Program-made: the position numbers and the translations under genes | Origin: Candidatus Nomurabacteria bacterium | GTDB lineage: Bacteria > Patescibacteriota > Minisyncoccia > Phycocordibacterales > UBA9973 | NCBI GenBank assembly: GCA_020845875.1 | Contig: JADLEY010000014.1 | Span: forward strand, 1 to 39,580 | Length of the DNA stretch: 39,580 nucleotides | Direction of reading: 5' to 3' | Part shown: piece by piece, positions 18,699 to 27,718 of the stretch | Layout of the letters: every line of letters starts with the position of its first letter | Numbering within the stretch: position 1 is the first letter of the stretch | Notes under the pieces: model-generated | The model's database searches: none | The model's input: only the letters and a program-made list of their open reading frames with translations | Told to the model about the DNA's origin: nothing

Positions 18699-19428
18699 AT
18701 TTATTTCTACTATATTCGTAAAGCACCACTGAGGCAGCAACGGAAGCATTGAGGCTCTCACATTTGGGATCCATAGGAATGGTAAGCGTCACATCACACA
18801 ATTCAAGCGTCTTTTCACGAATGCCTTCTGATTCGTTTCCTACCACAAAGAGGGTCGGGGTATCGAATACATTGTCAGAGAGACGTGTGGTGCCATCCAT
18901 CACCAGCCCATACACCCAGAACCCTTTGTCCTTGAGTGTGCGAATGGTCTGATTGACATTGCCAATGTGAACAATCGGTACCCGAAGTGCCATACCTGCA
19001 GAAGTCTTGATCACTGTCCCTGTAATAGGAGACTGATGATGCTCGGGCATGAGAATAGCGCTTGCGCCAAACGCTGTTGCTGATCGAATGATGGCGCCAA
19101 CGTTATGCGGATCATGGAGCTCGTCGAGGAGTACAATACAGGGAGCTTTTTCATCCTTGATAGCAGCGAGTACCGTATCAAGTGATGTGTACAACGCAGA
19201 AGTATCAAGTTGTGCAATCACCCCTTGGTGTACCGAATCGCTCCCTACTTTCTTCTTCTCTTCTTTCATGGGAATAAATGAAAGATTATTTGCTTTCAAA
19301 AAACCAGTAATCTCAGCGTCAGTAGCAGCATTTTTGTCCAAAAAAACTTTTTTGACCGCGCGAGGATTACCTTCGAGTGCCTCCCGAAGTGCATGCTTAC
19401 CGTACAGATACATTTTTTCTTCTTTCAT
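18697..19428 (-). CDS. rlmB: TrmH/SpoU family RNA 2'-O-methyltransferase (RlmB type)
   Basis: LYGKHALREALEGNPRAVKKVFLDK; LDELHDPHNVGAIIRSATAFGASAILM; VVGNESEGIREKTLELCD; IPMDPKCESLNASVAASVVLYE. Start reassigned from 19521, because the extra N-terminus is the translated tRNA gene. Confidence 0.93.
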   Translation of the reverse strand: MKEEKMYLYGKHALREALEGNPRAVKKVFLDKNAATDAEITGFLKANNLSFIPMKEEKKKVGSDSVHQGVIAQLDTSALYTSLDTVLAAIKDEKAPCIVLLDELHDPHNVGAIIRSATAFGASAILMPEHHQSPITGTVIKTSAGMALRVPIVHIGNVNQTIRTLKDKGFWVYGLVMDGTTRLSDNVFDTPTLFVVGNESEGIREKTLELCDVTLTIPMDPKCESLNASVAASVVLYEYSRNK

Positions 19429-19432
19429 CTGT

Positions 19433-19515
19433 GCGCCGAGGAGGATTTGAACCTCCGTAGCCCATAGGGCGCCTGATTTACAGTCAGGTGCGATTGACCA
19501 CTCCGCCATCGACGC
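19433..19515 (-). tRNA. tRNA-Tyr (anticodon GTA)
   Basis: Minus strand GCGTCGATGGCGGAGTGGTCAATCGCACCTGACTGTAAATCAGGCGCCCTATGGGCTACGGAGGTTCAAATCCTCCTCGGCGCA; long variable arm; CCA not encoded. Confidence 0.93.
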
Positions 19516-19562
19516 AAACACAAAATGTGCAGGAAAATACTACCACACCAACGCCTTTTTTC

Positions 19563-20735
19563 CTAGGACACTGTTTTTTCTACGAGATATCCCTCGGGTA
19601 CCGCAGAGGCACTTGGAATATAAGCAAACGGCACAAGGAGATTGTGATAGTAGGCAAGTATCCGGTTCACAAAAAGATCAATCATTGACTTGGTCGCCGG
19701 ACCTTTTGCGAGAGCCGGATAGGTAGTAAAGATACCAAAATACACCGATCCATTTTTAGTATTCACAATACCGGCAAAGGTGTGATGGTAATTGATGAAA
19801 CCTGACTTTGCAGTCAACGCATGCGCATCTCTCTCGTCGATTGCACGCGGCTGGAGTACTCCAGGATCAACAGTTGGCACCGAAAGAATACTCGTAGCAT
19901 CGTAGCCTCGCATGCGGAGTGTATCATCAATATGCTTGATGATACGAAGTGTGAGATTACAGGTAGTATAGTTCCCCGAAAGCCCGCTTCCTGTGGTAAA
20001 CGACGCCGTCTCCTCTCCTACCCCATACGTATTTTTGAGATATAAGGCCATTGCCTCTTTTCCGCCCATCTTTTGGAAAAGTGCTTCAGCAGCAATATTG
20101 GTAGAGAAATTGTTTATCTGTTTCAGAAGGGATATAAGCGGTGCAGAATAAAAGATGTATTTTGTTCCTGGTCCATTATACGGTGCAGGAGCAATGCGAA
20201 CGACAACTGATGTACTAAGAGGGAGTCCTTTTTCTGCTTTCAGCGCGCGAGTCATTGCCGACTGTACACTTGCAGGAGTAGATTGCCAATTAAAGTAGGC
20301 ATCGGGAGAAATGACGATAGTGTTTATCTTGACTCCTGTTTCCTTGTACACGTCTTGAATGACGATCCGCAGATGCTCAATAGTGAAATGCGCATCGCCA
20401 GCGCCATTGAAATAGAGCGTGCTCCCTTTTTGAATAAAAGTTGTCTGATAACGAAAATTCTCTGGGAGCGTGTGTAGTGCCATGTCAAACACATAAAGTT
20501 TCGTCACTGATGCCGGTGCGGTACGCGTGTCTGCGTTGTAAGAAATGGTACGCCCTGACGGCTCTGCAATACAGATCGACTGATTATATGAGGACAGCCC
20601 TTGCGCTGCTGCCAAAGATAAAAATGCTGTCTCCAGTTCCTTTGGCGTTGCAGCAGCAGCAAAAACAGGTACCCCTATCGCAAAAAAGGAGGTACCTACA
20701 AGAAAGAGTGAGATAAAAAAATGTTTTACTTTCAT
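19563..20735 (-). CDS. dacB: D-alanyl-D-alanine carboxypeptidase, PBP4/S13 family
   Basis: 390 aa; signal peptide, APASVTKLYV (SxxK), TGSGLSGNYTTCN, LTAKSGFINYHHTFAGIV (KSG). Confidence 0.87.
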   Translation of the reverse strand: MKVKHFFISLFLVGTSFFAIGVPVFAAAATPKELETAFLSLAAAQGLSSYNQSICIAEPSGRTISYNADTRTAPASVTKLYVFDMALHTLPENFRYQTTFIQKGSTLYFNGAGDAHFTIEHLRIVIQDVYKETGVKINTIVISPDAYFNWQSTPASVQSAMTRALKAEKGLPLSTSVVVRIAPAPYNGPGTKYIFYSAPLISLLKQINNFSTNIAAEALFQKMGGKEAMALYLKNTYGVGEETASFTTGSGLSGNYTTCNLTLRIIKHIDDTLRMRGYDATSILSVPTVDPGVLQPRAIDERDAHALTAKSGFINYHHTFAGIVNTKNGSVYFGIFTTYPALAKGPATKSMIDLFVNRILAYYHNLLVPFAYIPSASAVPEGYLVEKTVS

Positions 20736-20792
20736 ATAGTACTATCATACCAAAGACGACTGTCTTGAGTATACATTTCACCACAAACAGTT

Positions 20793-20824
20793 CAGCCGGT
20801 CACCCCCTCAGGGGTGACCGGCTG
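20793..20824. terminator. Strong hairpin terminator
   Basis: cagccggtcacccc-ctca-ggggtgaccggctg, 14-bp perfect stem downstream of clpB. Confidence 0.65.
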
Positions 20825-20839
20825 ATACTGATGCCTGTG

Positions 20840-23545
20840 CTACGCAGTTTTTTGTGGTGCCGCTGCACTCTTGGCAAAAGAACGAGTGCGCTTCTTTTTA
20901 TTGTGCTGAACACCAACAAGGACATTGTCGCCATTCATTGAAACGCTGACCGCATCTCCTTCGACAATTGTCTTTTTGATGATGCGCTCTGCAATCGGAT
21001 TCAGAATCTTGGTCTGAATCAAACGATTGAGGGGACGTGCACCATACTGCGGAGTATATCCCACACGCGAAAGGTATAAAAGTACTTCGTCAGAAACGGT
21101 AACCTCGATCGTTTTATCTCGAAGTCGAGCAAGTACTTGCGACAGACGAATCTGGACAATATCTTTGATAACCTCAGGAGAGAGAATATCAAAAACAACG
21201 ATTTCGTCGATGCGATTAAGAAACTCCGGACGGAAATAATCTTTGAGCGCATCTTGGACCTTATCTTTCATGTGAGTATATTCTGCTTGTTCGCTATGAT
21301 TATGGAACCCTATTGTTTCCATTTTTTGAATATACTGACTACCGATATTACTCGTCATGATGATAATAGTATTTTTGAAATTGACTTTGCGTCCTTTACT
21401 GTCCGTCAATACTCCATCATCGAGTACTTGCAGGAGAACATTGAATACTTCTGGGTGAGCCTTTTCTACCTCGTCAAAAAGTACCACTGCGTAGGGACGA
21501 TGACGCACCTGTTCAGTGAGTTGTCCGCTCTCGTCGTGTCCAACATATCCTGGAGGAGAACCGATGAGTTTGCTGACACTGTGGCGCTCCATGTATTCAC
21601 TCATATCTACACGAATAAGCGCTTTTTCATCATTGAACATACACTCGGCAAGTGCTTTGGTGAGTTCGGTCTTTCCTACCCCTGTAGGGCCAAGAAAGAG
21701 AAATGATCCGATAGGACGGTTGGGATCGCCGATACCTGCGCGGCTACGACGAATTGTTTGAGCAATCTTTTCTACCGCTTCTTCTTGTCCGACCACACGC
21801 TTCTTCAGCTCAGCCTCCATATTAACAAGCTTTTCGCGCTCTTCTTCAAGCATCTTGACCAATGGCACCCCTGTCCATCGGGCAACGACTTCGGCGATGT
21901 CCTCTTCGGTAATCTCCTCTTTGAGAATACGGCGAGATTTTTGTAATTTTTTGAGACGAGTCATTTTTGACTCAAGCTCTCCCTTAAGTGCTGGCAAATG
22001 TCCGTAACGAATCTCTGCTGCACGACCAAGATCGGCACGCTGCTCAGCAGCGTCTGCCTCATTACGGAGCGTTTCAATATCTTTTTTGATTTTTCCAATA
22101 TCCTGCAGGAGAGTCTTTTCCGTCTTCCATTTCGTCTCAAGCTCTTTTGTCTTGTCTCCTACATTGGCAATCTCTATTTCGATGTCCTTGATACGCGCTT
22201 TTATGTCACGAGTATCGCCGCCTTGTTGGAGATGTTTATCAATATCTTTTTTGAGCGCTTCTTTTTCGATTTCCAAACGCATAATGCGGCGGTGCGCTTC
22301 TTCGAGCGGTGCCGGTTTGTTTTCAAGCGCCATACGGAGCGCCGAACACGCTTCATCAAGAAGATCGACTGCCTTATCCGGAAGATAGCGATTAGTGATA
22401 TAGCGCGTCGAAAGTGCTGCTGCTGCAACAATTGCATCGTCGGTGATATGTACACCATGATAAAGCTCGTATTTTTCCTTGAGTCCACGAAGAATAGCAA
22501 CTGTATCTTCTTGGCTTGGCTCTTCGATGTATACCGGTTGAAAACGGCGAGCAAGGGCCGGATCCTTTTCGATATGTTTCTGGTACTCTTTGAGCGTGGT
22601 TGCCCCGATTGCCCGCACTTCCCCGCGTGCAAGCGCTGGTTTGAGCATGTTTGCCATATCCATCATCCCTTCGGCTGCTCCGGCACCTACAATGGTGTGG
22701 ATTTCGTCAATGAAAAGGATAATTTTACCTTCGGCACGTTCAACTTCTTTCAAAATATTTTTGAGCCGCTCTTCAAACTCGCCACGATATTTAGTACCAG
22801 CAATGAGTGAGCCAAGATCGAGCGAAACAAGCTCTTTTTCTTTCAACGATTCTGGAACATCGCCTCTGGCAATGCGATTCGCGAGTCCTTCAGCAACAGC
22901 AGTCTTCCCTGTACCTGGTTCACCAATGAGAATAGGGTTGTTTTTTGTACGGCGAGAAAGTATCTGCATAACACGCATGATTTCGATATCGCGACCAATG
23001 ACAGGATCGAGCTTATCTTCACGAGCAAGTTTGGTGAGATTACGAGTATATTTGGTCAACATACGAAACTTCTTCGCACCTGTCGTCTCTGGTGTATGGT
23101 TGTGACGAACATCGATGACGCTTTGCATAAAAGTGCCACGATCAATACGAAACCGGGAAAGAAGTTCAGTTGCCTGATTTTTTACATCAAGCAGCGCGAG
23201 AAAGAGGTGCTCTGGCCCAACAAAGTTGTCTTTGATATCAGCGGCGACTTTCAGCGAAACCTCAATGGTCTGTGCAAGGTCAGCCGTGAGAAACATCTGA
23301 TAGCTTGGAGCAACCGTCGTTGACCCTTCGGCACTTTCGATGGTTTCAAGCACTGAGTCGGTCAAATGGATAGTATCAATATCCAGGCGATCAAGAATAG
23401 ACAAGACGATTGATTCTTCTTGAATGAGAAGTGCGGAGAGCAAATGGAGTGTGGAGACATTGTTTTGTCCACGCTCAATAGCGAGCTCATGAGCACGCTT
23501 GATCGCCTCTTTTGCTTTCGTGGTGAATTGGTTCAGAGGAGGCAT
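20840..23545 (-). CDS. clpB: ClpB-type AAA+ disaggregase/ATPase
   Basis: 901 aa; Clp N domain, [18 protein letters not shown], long coiled-coil middle domain, [19 protein letters not shown]. Confidence 0.93.
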   Translation of the reverse strand: MPPLNQFTTKAKEAIKRAHELAIERGQNNVSTLHLLSALLIQEESIVLSILDRLDIDTIHLTDSVLETIESAEGSTTVAPSYQMFLTADLAQTIEVSLKVAADIKDNFVGPEHLFLALLDVKNQATELLSRFRIDRGTFMQSVIDVRHNHTPETTGAKKFRMLTKYTRNLTKLAREDKLDPVIGRDIEIMRVMQILSRRTKNNPILIGEPGTGKTAVAEGLANRIARGDVPESLKEKELVSLDLGSLIAGTKYRGEFEERLKNILKEVERAEGKIILFIDEIHTIVGAGAAEGMMDMANMLKPALARGEVRAIGATTLKEYQKHIEKDPALARRFQPVYIEEPSQEDTVAILRGLKEKYELYHGVHITDDAIVAAAALSTRYITNRYLPDKAVDLLDEACSALRMALENKPAPLEEAHRRIMRLEIEKEALKKDIDKHLQQGGDTRDIKARIKDIEIEIANVGDKTKELETKWKTEKTLLQDIGKIKKDIETLRNEADAAEQRADLGRAAEIRYGHLPALKGELESKMTRLKKLQKSRRILKEEITEEDIAEVVARWTGVPLVKMLEEEREKLVNMEAELKKRVVGQEEAVEKIAQTIRRSRAGIGDPNRPIGSFLFLGPTGVGKTELTKALAECMFNDEKALIRVDMSEYMERHSVSKLIGSPPGYVGHDESGQLTEQVRHRPYAVVLFDEVEKAHPEVFNVLLQVLDDGVLTDSKGRKVNFKNTIIIMTSNIGSQYIQKMETIGFHNHSEQAEYTHMKDKVQDALKDYFRPEFLNRIDEIVVFDILSPEVIKDIVQIRLSQVLARLRDKTIEVTVSDEVLLYLSRVGYTPQYGARPLNRLIQTKILNPIAERIIKKTIVEGDAVSVSMNGDNVLVGVQHNKKKRTRSFAKSAAAPQKTA

Positions 23546-23678
23546 AAGAGGAAAAAGTAAAATGATAAATCAAAAACAGGGCTACAAGAGATGCAGACAG
23601 CGGCAGATAGTCAGTCGTTCTGAATACATCCAGTATAGCAAAATTCTCGCAGTATTTCCATCCGAGATTCCTACAGCT

Positions 23679-23708
23679 CAAACCCCCGCACAGTCGTGCG
23701 GGGGTTTG
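23679..23708. terminator. Hairpin terminator
   Basis: caaacccccgcac-agtc-gtgcgggggtttg downstream of 23734..24420. Confidence 0.75.
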
Positions 23709-23733
23709 AAGAAAGAAATAGCTGCTTCTAGAA

Positions 23734-24420
23734 CTATTTTCCAGAAGAGAGATCTTCGGAGATTTTTGCTACCCAGCGACTTGCTGATTCTTTGCCACCA
23801 AGACCAAATGCGAGTCCGAGAGCGAGCGCAAGCATAAAGACAAGTCCTGTGAAGAGAATCTGTCCGAAGTATCCAAAGATACCGAGCTTGTCGAGCGCAG
23901 TCACAATAGCGAGAATCCAGATAGCGTAGTACGCAATCGAGCCGATAAGACGTGCTGAGCGAACGTTAGCAATTGCTGCAGAGCCACTGATAATCTTGCG
24001 AACAAAATCAGCAAGAATAGTACCAGCAACAAGCACAAGCACTGCCACAATGATTTGCGGAATGTATGAGAGCAAATCAGAGAGGAAGACGCTCACCTGC
24101 TCCAGACCAAGAATATTGATCGAAGCCATGAAAAATGCCAGCGCAATGAGCCATTTCACGAGCCATCCGAAAACACCACCTATGTGGAGCTTCCATCCTG
24201 CACGAGCAAGCGCCTCATTTGCACCCGCATTGGCAAAAAGCTTGTCGAGCTTGAGCATATCGACACCTGCGGTAACGAGCTTGCCAAGCGTGGTAGCGAT
24301 AATCCATCCAATGATGAATACGATAATAGCGAGCAAAATCTTTGGCACTGTCGCCACAAAGCCGTACCAGAGACTCTGCAGTGAAAGAACGAAAACTTCG
24401 CTCCAAGATTGAATAAGCAT
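23734..24420 (-). CDS. MscS-like/conserved TM-helix mechanosensitive channel family protein
   Basis: 228 aa; LLAIIVFIIGWIIATTLGKLV and IIVAVLVLVAGTILADFVRKI repeats; GLAFGLGGKESASRWV. Confidence 0.85.
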   Translation of the reverse strand: MLIQSWSEVFVLSLQSLWYGFVATVPKILLAIIVFIIGWIIATTLGKLVTAGVDMLKLDKLFANAGANEALARAGWKLHIGGVFGWLVKWLIALAFFMASINILGLEQVSVFLSDLLSYIPQIIVAVLVLVAGTILADFVRKIISGSAAIANVRSARLIGSIAYYAIWILAIVTALDKLGIFGYFGQILFTGLVFMLALALGLAFGLGGKESASRWVAKISEDLSSGK

Positions 24421-24568
24421 AAGGCTAAACGCCCGAGGGCGTAGGGTTCAAAAAGATACTACTAAACTTTACTGCGCGGGACTCCGCCAGTACCCTCCTA
24501 GTGTACCATTTTCTTCCCTGCAATACAGTCCACCTGTGAATAACCCTATTTTCACCAAAAAGAGGAAA

Positions 24569-25198
24569 TTATCTGGGGAAAATAAAGTGCGTGAAATCTT
24601 TAGAGGCAATTAGACGCTCGTGAGGATAATCAAATACATCTCGCAAAAGTTTGTCATACATTGAAACACGATACTTGAAGTCTTGAGTATCAAAAAGTGC
24701 ATAGGAGAGCTCTTTCCCCAACTCACTTTCCAATATCTGCACAGTCTTTTGCACAAAATTTTTACGAAGATTATCTCCAACAATAAGAAGATCAAGTCTC
24801 CCTTCTAATTGCTGAAGAAATACTCCGGAAATGACGAGAAACTGTATTTTTCCTGCAGGGCGAAAGCGTCGAGCAACATCCGCATGCTTGAAAAACTCTC
24901 CCTCAATAAGAAGTTGTCGAAGTTCGACGATATAAGGAAAGGAAGCGTCGAGATACCACCCTTGTGTTCGTTTCTTTTTTATCTTTCCTCGCGCAGTGGT
25001 AAATTCTTTGAAAAAACTCTTCTTCTGTATCAGCTTCATTGCTATCAGACCAGTGAGCACCTTGCGCGCTGCCGTCCTATGGACGCGTGAACGCTCAGAA
25101 ACATCTTGAATATCATATATCTGATCTGGATTGAGCAGAAAAAGACGCATGATCTTCACTCTACTGACACCGCCCAACAATTTGCCGAGAATTTCCAT
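24569..25198 (-). CDS. Winged-helix transcriptional regulator with nucleotidyltransferase-like C-terminus
   Basis: 209 aa; N-terminal wHTH (VSRVKIMRLFLLNPDQIYDIQDVSERSRVHRTAARKVLTGLIAMKLIQKK), LDLLIVGDNL block. Confidence 0.7.
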   Translation of the reverse strand: MEILGKLLGGVSRVKIMRLFLLNPDQIYDIQDVSERSRVHRTAARKVLTGLIAMKLIQKKSFFKEFTTARGKIKKKRTQGWYLDASFPYIVELRQLLIEGEFFKHADVARRFRPAGKIQFLVISGVFLQQLEGRLDLLIVGDNLRKNFVQKTVQILESELGKELSYALFDTQDFKYRVSMYDKLLRDVFDYPHERLIASKDFTHFIFPR

Positions 25199-25207
25199 AG
25201 CTCTATA

Positions 25208-25642
25208 TTACCCCCTTCTTTCCAAAGGAATTACCCAATAGTATATCGCCACGGGAGTCACTCTGGAATATTGCAGAGAGAGAAAATTGGTGGTGGAACA
25301 TAAAAAGAAAAGAACTGCTCCAACAGAGCAGTTCGATTTTTGGTTAAAAATGTGAAAAGGAGGTCCTCTTTTGGAGGGCAATTGTAGCTGATGTCCTTTC
25401 GCTTTAGAGCTGCGGGACGATACCCGTACAACAAACGTGCAGTGCGTCGTACATGGAGATATTGTTCCCGATGTAGGCGGCAAGAGCGTACGGAGACTCT
25501 CTATCAGAAATTCATCTGTGTAGGAGACATAGCGCTGGTGCTCCGACGGTGGGCCGTACAAGTATGCCTGACGCTTGTGACGAGTACCGACAATGCTGAG
25601 GACAAGAAAAAGAACAACAACCGTTGATATGTTTTTTGTCAT
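25208..25642 (-). CDS. Doubtful small secreted protein
   Basis: 144 aa ORF with hydrophobic N-terminus (MTKNISTVVVLFLVLSIVGT), but it reads through the 25312-25334 terminator. Confidence 0.3.
   Translation of the reverse strand: MTKNISTVVVLFLVLSIVGTRHKRQAYLYGPPSEHQRYVSYTDEFLIESLRTLLPPTSGTISPCTTHCTFVVRVSSRSSKAKGHQLQLPSKRGPPFHIFNQKSNCSVGAVLFFLCSTTNFLSLQYSRVTPVAIYYWVIPLERRG
25312..25334 (-). terminator. Hairpin terminator
   Basis: gaactgctc-caaca-gagcagttc; minus strand followed by TTTTCTTTTTAT. Confidence 0.65.
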
Positions 25643-25694
25643 ATCGAGAAGTGGGTTGGACTATCACTGTAGCACACAAACAAAGAAAAAGCAA

Positions 25695-25728
25695 ACCAGC
25701 CACAGATTCTAGCGAATCTGTGGCTGGT
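25695..25728. terminator. Hairpin terminator downstream of rplL
   Basis: accagccacagattc-tagc-gaatctgtggctggt. Confidence 0.8.
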
Positions 25729-25745
25729 ATTACCAGAAAGTGATG

Positions 25746-26114
25746 CTATTTAAGTTCCACCTTTCCTCCTGCTTCTTCAATCCCTTTTTTGATTGTTTCA
25801 GCTTCTTCTTTCTTCATACCGTCCTTGATAGTAGCGGGTGCTCCATCAACAAGGTCTTTTGCTTCCTTGAGACCGAGCCCGAGTGCTTCCTTGATGACCT
25901 TCATCACCGCAATCTTCTGCTCTCCTGCGTCAGCAAGCACAACAGTGAAGGAATCTTTTTCCTCTACTCCTGCTGCAGCTCCTCCGGCTGCCGGTGCTGC
26001 AGCGACTGCTGCAGCAGAGACGCCAAATTTCTCTTCGATCGCCTTGACGAGATCGTTGAGTTCCATAACCGATGCTCCTTCGAGCTCGGTAAGAAATGAA
26101 TCAAACTTTGCCAT
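25746..26114 (-). CDS. rplL: 50S ribosomal protein L7/L12
   Basis: 122 aa; [74 protein letters not shown]. Confidence 0.97.
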   Translation of the reverse strand: MAKFDSFLTELEGASVMELNDLVKAIEEKFGVSAAAVAAAPAAGGAAAGVEEKDSFTVVLADAGEQKIAVMKVIKEALGLGLKEAKDLVDGAPATIKDGMKKEEAETIKKGIEEAGGKVELK

Positions 26115-26139
26115 AATAATGTTATATGATTAGTAGTAA

Positions 26140-26628
26140 TTAGCCTTGCTTCTTCGCGACTTCTTTTACCGCAATCGCCAGACGCTGCATCGGACTCTTG
26201 AGCAAAAACGCGATCTGCGACAAAAGTGTCTCGCGCGACGGAATAGTCGCAATAGACATCATGTACGCCTGATCTTTATATGCTCCTTCCAAGATACCAC
26301 CGACAATCGAAACATTGTCCTTATGAGTCTTTTGGAAGTCAAACACTTCGCGCGCCGGAGCAATCGGATCGGTGCCATAAGCCACCGCGATTTCTCCTTC
26401 AAGCTCGGGAAGTGAGCCCTCGTATGAGCGTTCGGCAAGTGCCCGCTTGATGAGTGTTTTCTTACCCACCCTGTACCCCACACCAGCAGCACGGAGCTGT
26501 CGGCGAAGTGCCTGTGCATCTGCCACCGTGAGTTTGTCAAACTTCACGAAAACGAGAGAGGACGCTTCTGCGAGAATACCAGCGAACGAAGAAACGATTG
26601 CGCGCTTCTGTTCTTTGTTGATTGCCAT
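26140..26628 (-). CDS. rplJ: 50S ribosomal protein L10
   Basis: 162 aa; LVFVKFDKLTVADAQALRRQLRAAGVGYRVGKKTLIKRAL. Confidence 0.95.
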   Translation of the reverse strand: MAINKEQKRAIVSSFAGILAEASSLVFVKFDKLTVADAQALRRQLRAAGVGYRVGKKTLIKRALAERSYEGSLPELEGEIAVAYGTDPIAPAREVFDFQKTHKDNVSIVGGILEGAYKDQAYMMSIATIPSRETLLSQIAFLLKSPMQRLAIAVKEVAKKQG

Positions 26629-26639
26629 ACGTGTTGAAT

Positions 26640-26755
26640 TGTTAATTGCCAGACGAACAGTCTGGGTGCAGAAAAAGGAGATATGAAATCTCGGTAAGGT
26701 TCACAGAGGCACTGCCTCCCACTTACTGTCTGTGATCTACACGATGAAACCATAC
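26640..26755 (-). ncRNA. L10 leader-type autoregulatory structure
   Basis: Minus strand 5' of rplJ: CACAGACAGTAAGTGGGAGGCAGTGCCTCTGTGAACCTTACCGAGA, pairing and position like the L10 leader (L10-L12 binding). Confidence 0.65.
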
Positions 26756-26778
26756 CACAAGAGGTCCCCTAATACAAG

Positions 26779-26812
26779 ACTAGCCGTAGATTCCGAGGAA
26801 TCTACGGCTAGT
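26779..26812. terminator. Hairpin terminator
   Basis: actagccgtagattcc-ga-ggaatctacggctagt inverted repeat 5' of the L10 leader and 3' of 26827..27396. Confidence 0.65.
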
Positions 26813-26826
26813 GCCTCACACACAGA

Positions 26827-27396
26827 CTATTTTACTACAATTTCTCCGACCTCTTCTCCATCACAGGTGATAGGATAAGTACCTGAATCCATAGTAATCC
26901 ATGGAAGCGTGTAGTGCAGCGAACTGACTGCATACTTCTTTGGACCGAGCTCGATAGTATGGCTCTTTGCTGTCTCGTTGTCGATAAGGATGGTTGTCCC
27001 CTTTGCGACTTCAAATTTTTCTGGCGTAGCGTCACAAGACTCACCACTGAAACGAATAGAGATATCTTTGTACTTCTCGAGTGCTGCTATACGGGAAAGT
27101 ACATCTGCCGAAGCTACAGCTGATGATGCTGGTGGTATTGTCAAACTACCGTCACTTGCTTTCTCTTCTGCAAGAGGACACGGTTCGCCGGTAGTCTCGC
27201 TAAATTGATTGCCCGGCTTGCACCCATCAGGAAGTGTTGTCTCTTCTTCAGTAGGAGTTGTTGCATTTTTCTTGAACACTCCAGGAAGAAGGAAAAGTCC
27301 TGCCAATACTACAACAATTACCACTGCGGAGATAATGCCTCCCTTCTTTGTTGCCTGTTCGTTTCCTTGTTTGTTGTTCTGATTATTTTGATCCAT
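26827..27396 (-). CDS. Membrane-anchored cupredoxin-like protein
   Basis: TM then linker then TPEKFEVAKGTTILIDNETAKSHTIELGPKKYAVSSLHYTLPWITMDSGTYPITCDGEEVGEIVVK (cupredoxin-like). Start at MDQNNQNNK, 27396. Confidence 0.72.
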   Translation of the reverse strand: MDQNNQNNKQGNEQATKKGGIISAVVIVVVLAGLFLLPGVFKKNATTPTEEETTLPDGCKPGNQFSETTGEPCPLAEEKASDGSLTIPPASSAVASADVLSRIAALEKYKDISIRFSGESCDATPEKFEVAKGTTILIDNETAKSHTIELGPKKYAVSSLHYTLPWITMDSGTYPITCDGEEVGEIVVK

Positions 27397-27630
27397 ATGT
27401 TTCGTAGTATACCACTCCATCAACTTTACAACTCAAAAAAATATCTTATAGTAAAATCATAATTTCTTGCCAAATGATGACGCTTTTCTGGGCAATTGCG
27501 CAGCGTCTGACACACTACTATTGCACGATTCGGCCAAGCCTCCAGCGAGATAAAAGTATATCGTCCGCCGTCCTCACTGGCGACAAAAGCTGCGGTGAAC
27601 GTTCTCCTGTGTACTCTACCTTTCTCGAAA

Positions 27631-27666
27631 CACCAAAAAACCACCCTTTGGGGTGGTTTTTTGGTG
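27631..27666. terminator. Bidirectional terminator
   Basis: caccaaaaaaccaccc-tttg-gggtggttttttggtg. Confidence 0.8.
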
Positions 27667-27718
27667 TGTGTCCAAAATATTTTTAGACAGCACTTAACTA
27701 ATATCTTTTTTAGAAATA

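Noticed and set aside
19429-19521. N-terminal extension of the RlmB-like ORF (MFASMAEWSIAPDCKSGALWATEVQILLGAQ)
   Set aside because: This is translated tRNA-Tyr; the true start is downstream at 19428.
21998-22810. 270 aa plus-strand ORF, Cys/Phe-rich
   Set aside because: Antisense to clpB; frame-shadow composition.
25391-25627. 78 aa plus-strand ORF with an AAAGGAGGT sequence upstream
   Set aside because: The SD-like sequence is about 28 nt from the ATG, the peptide is Arg/Cys-rich without motifs, and a better-looking ORF lies on the opposite strand.
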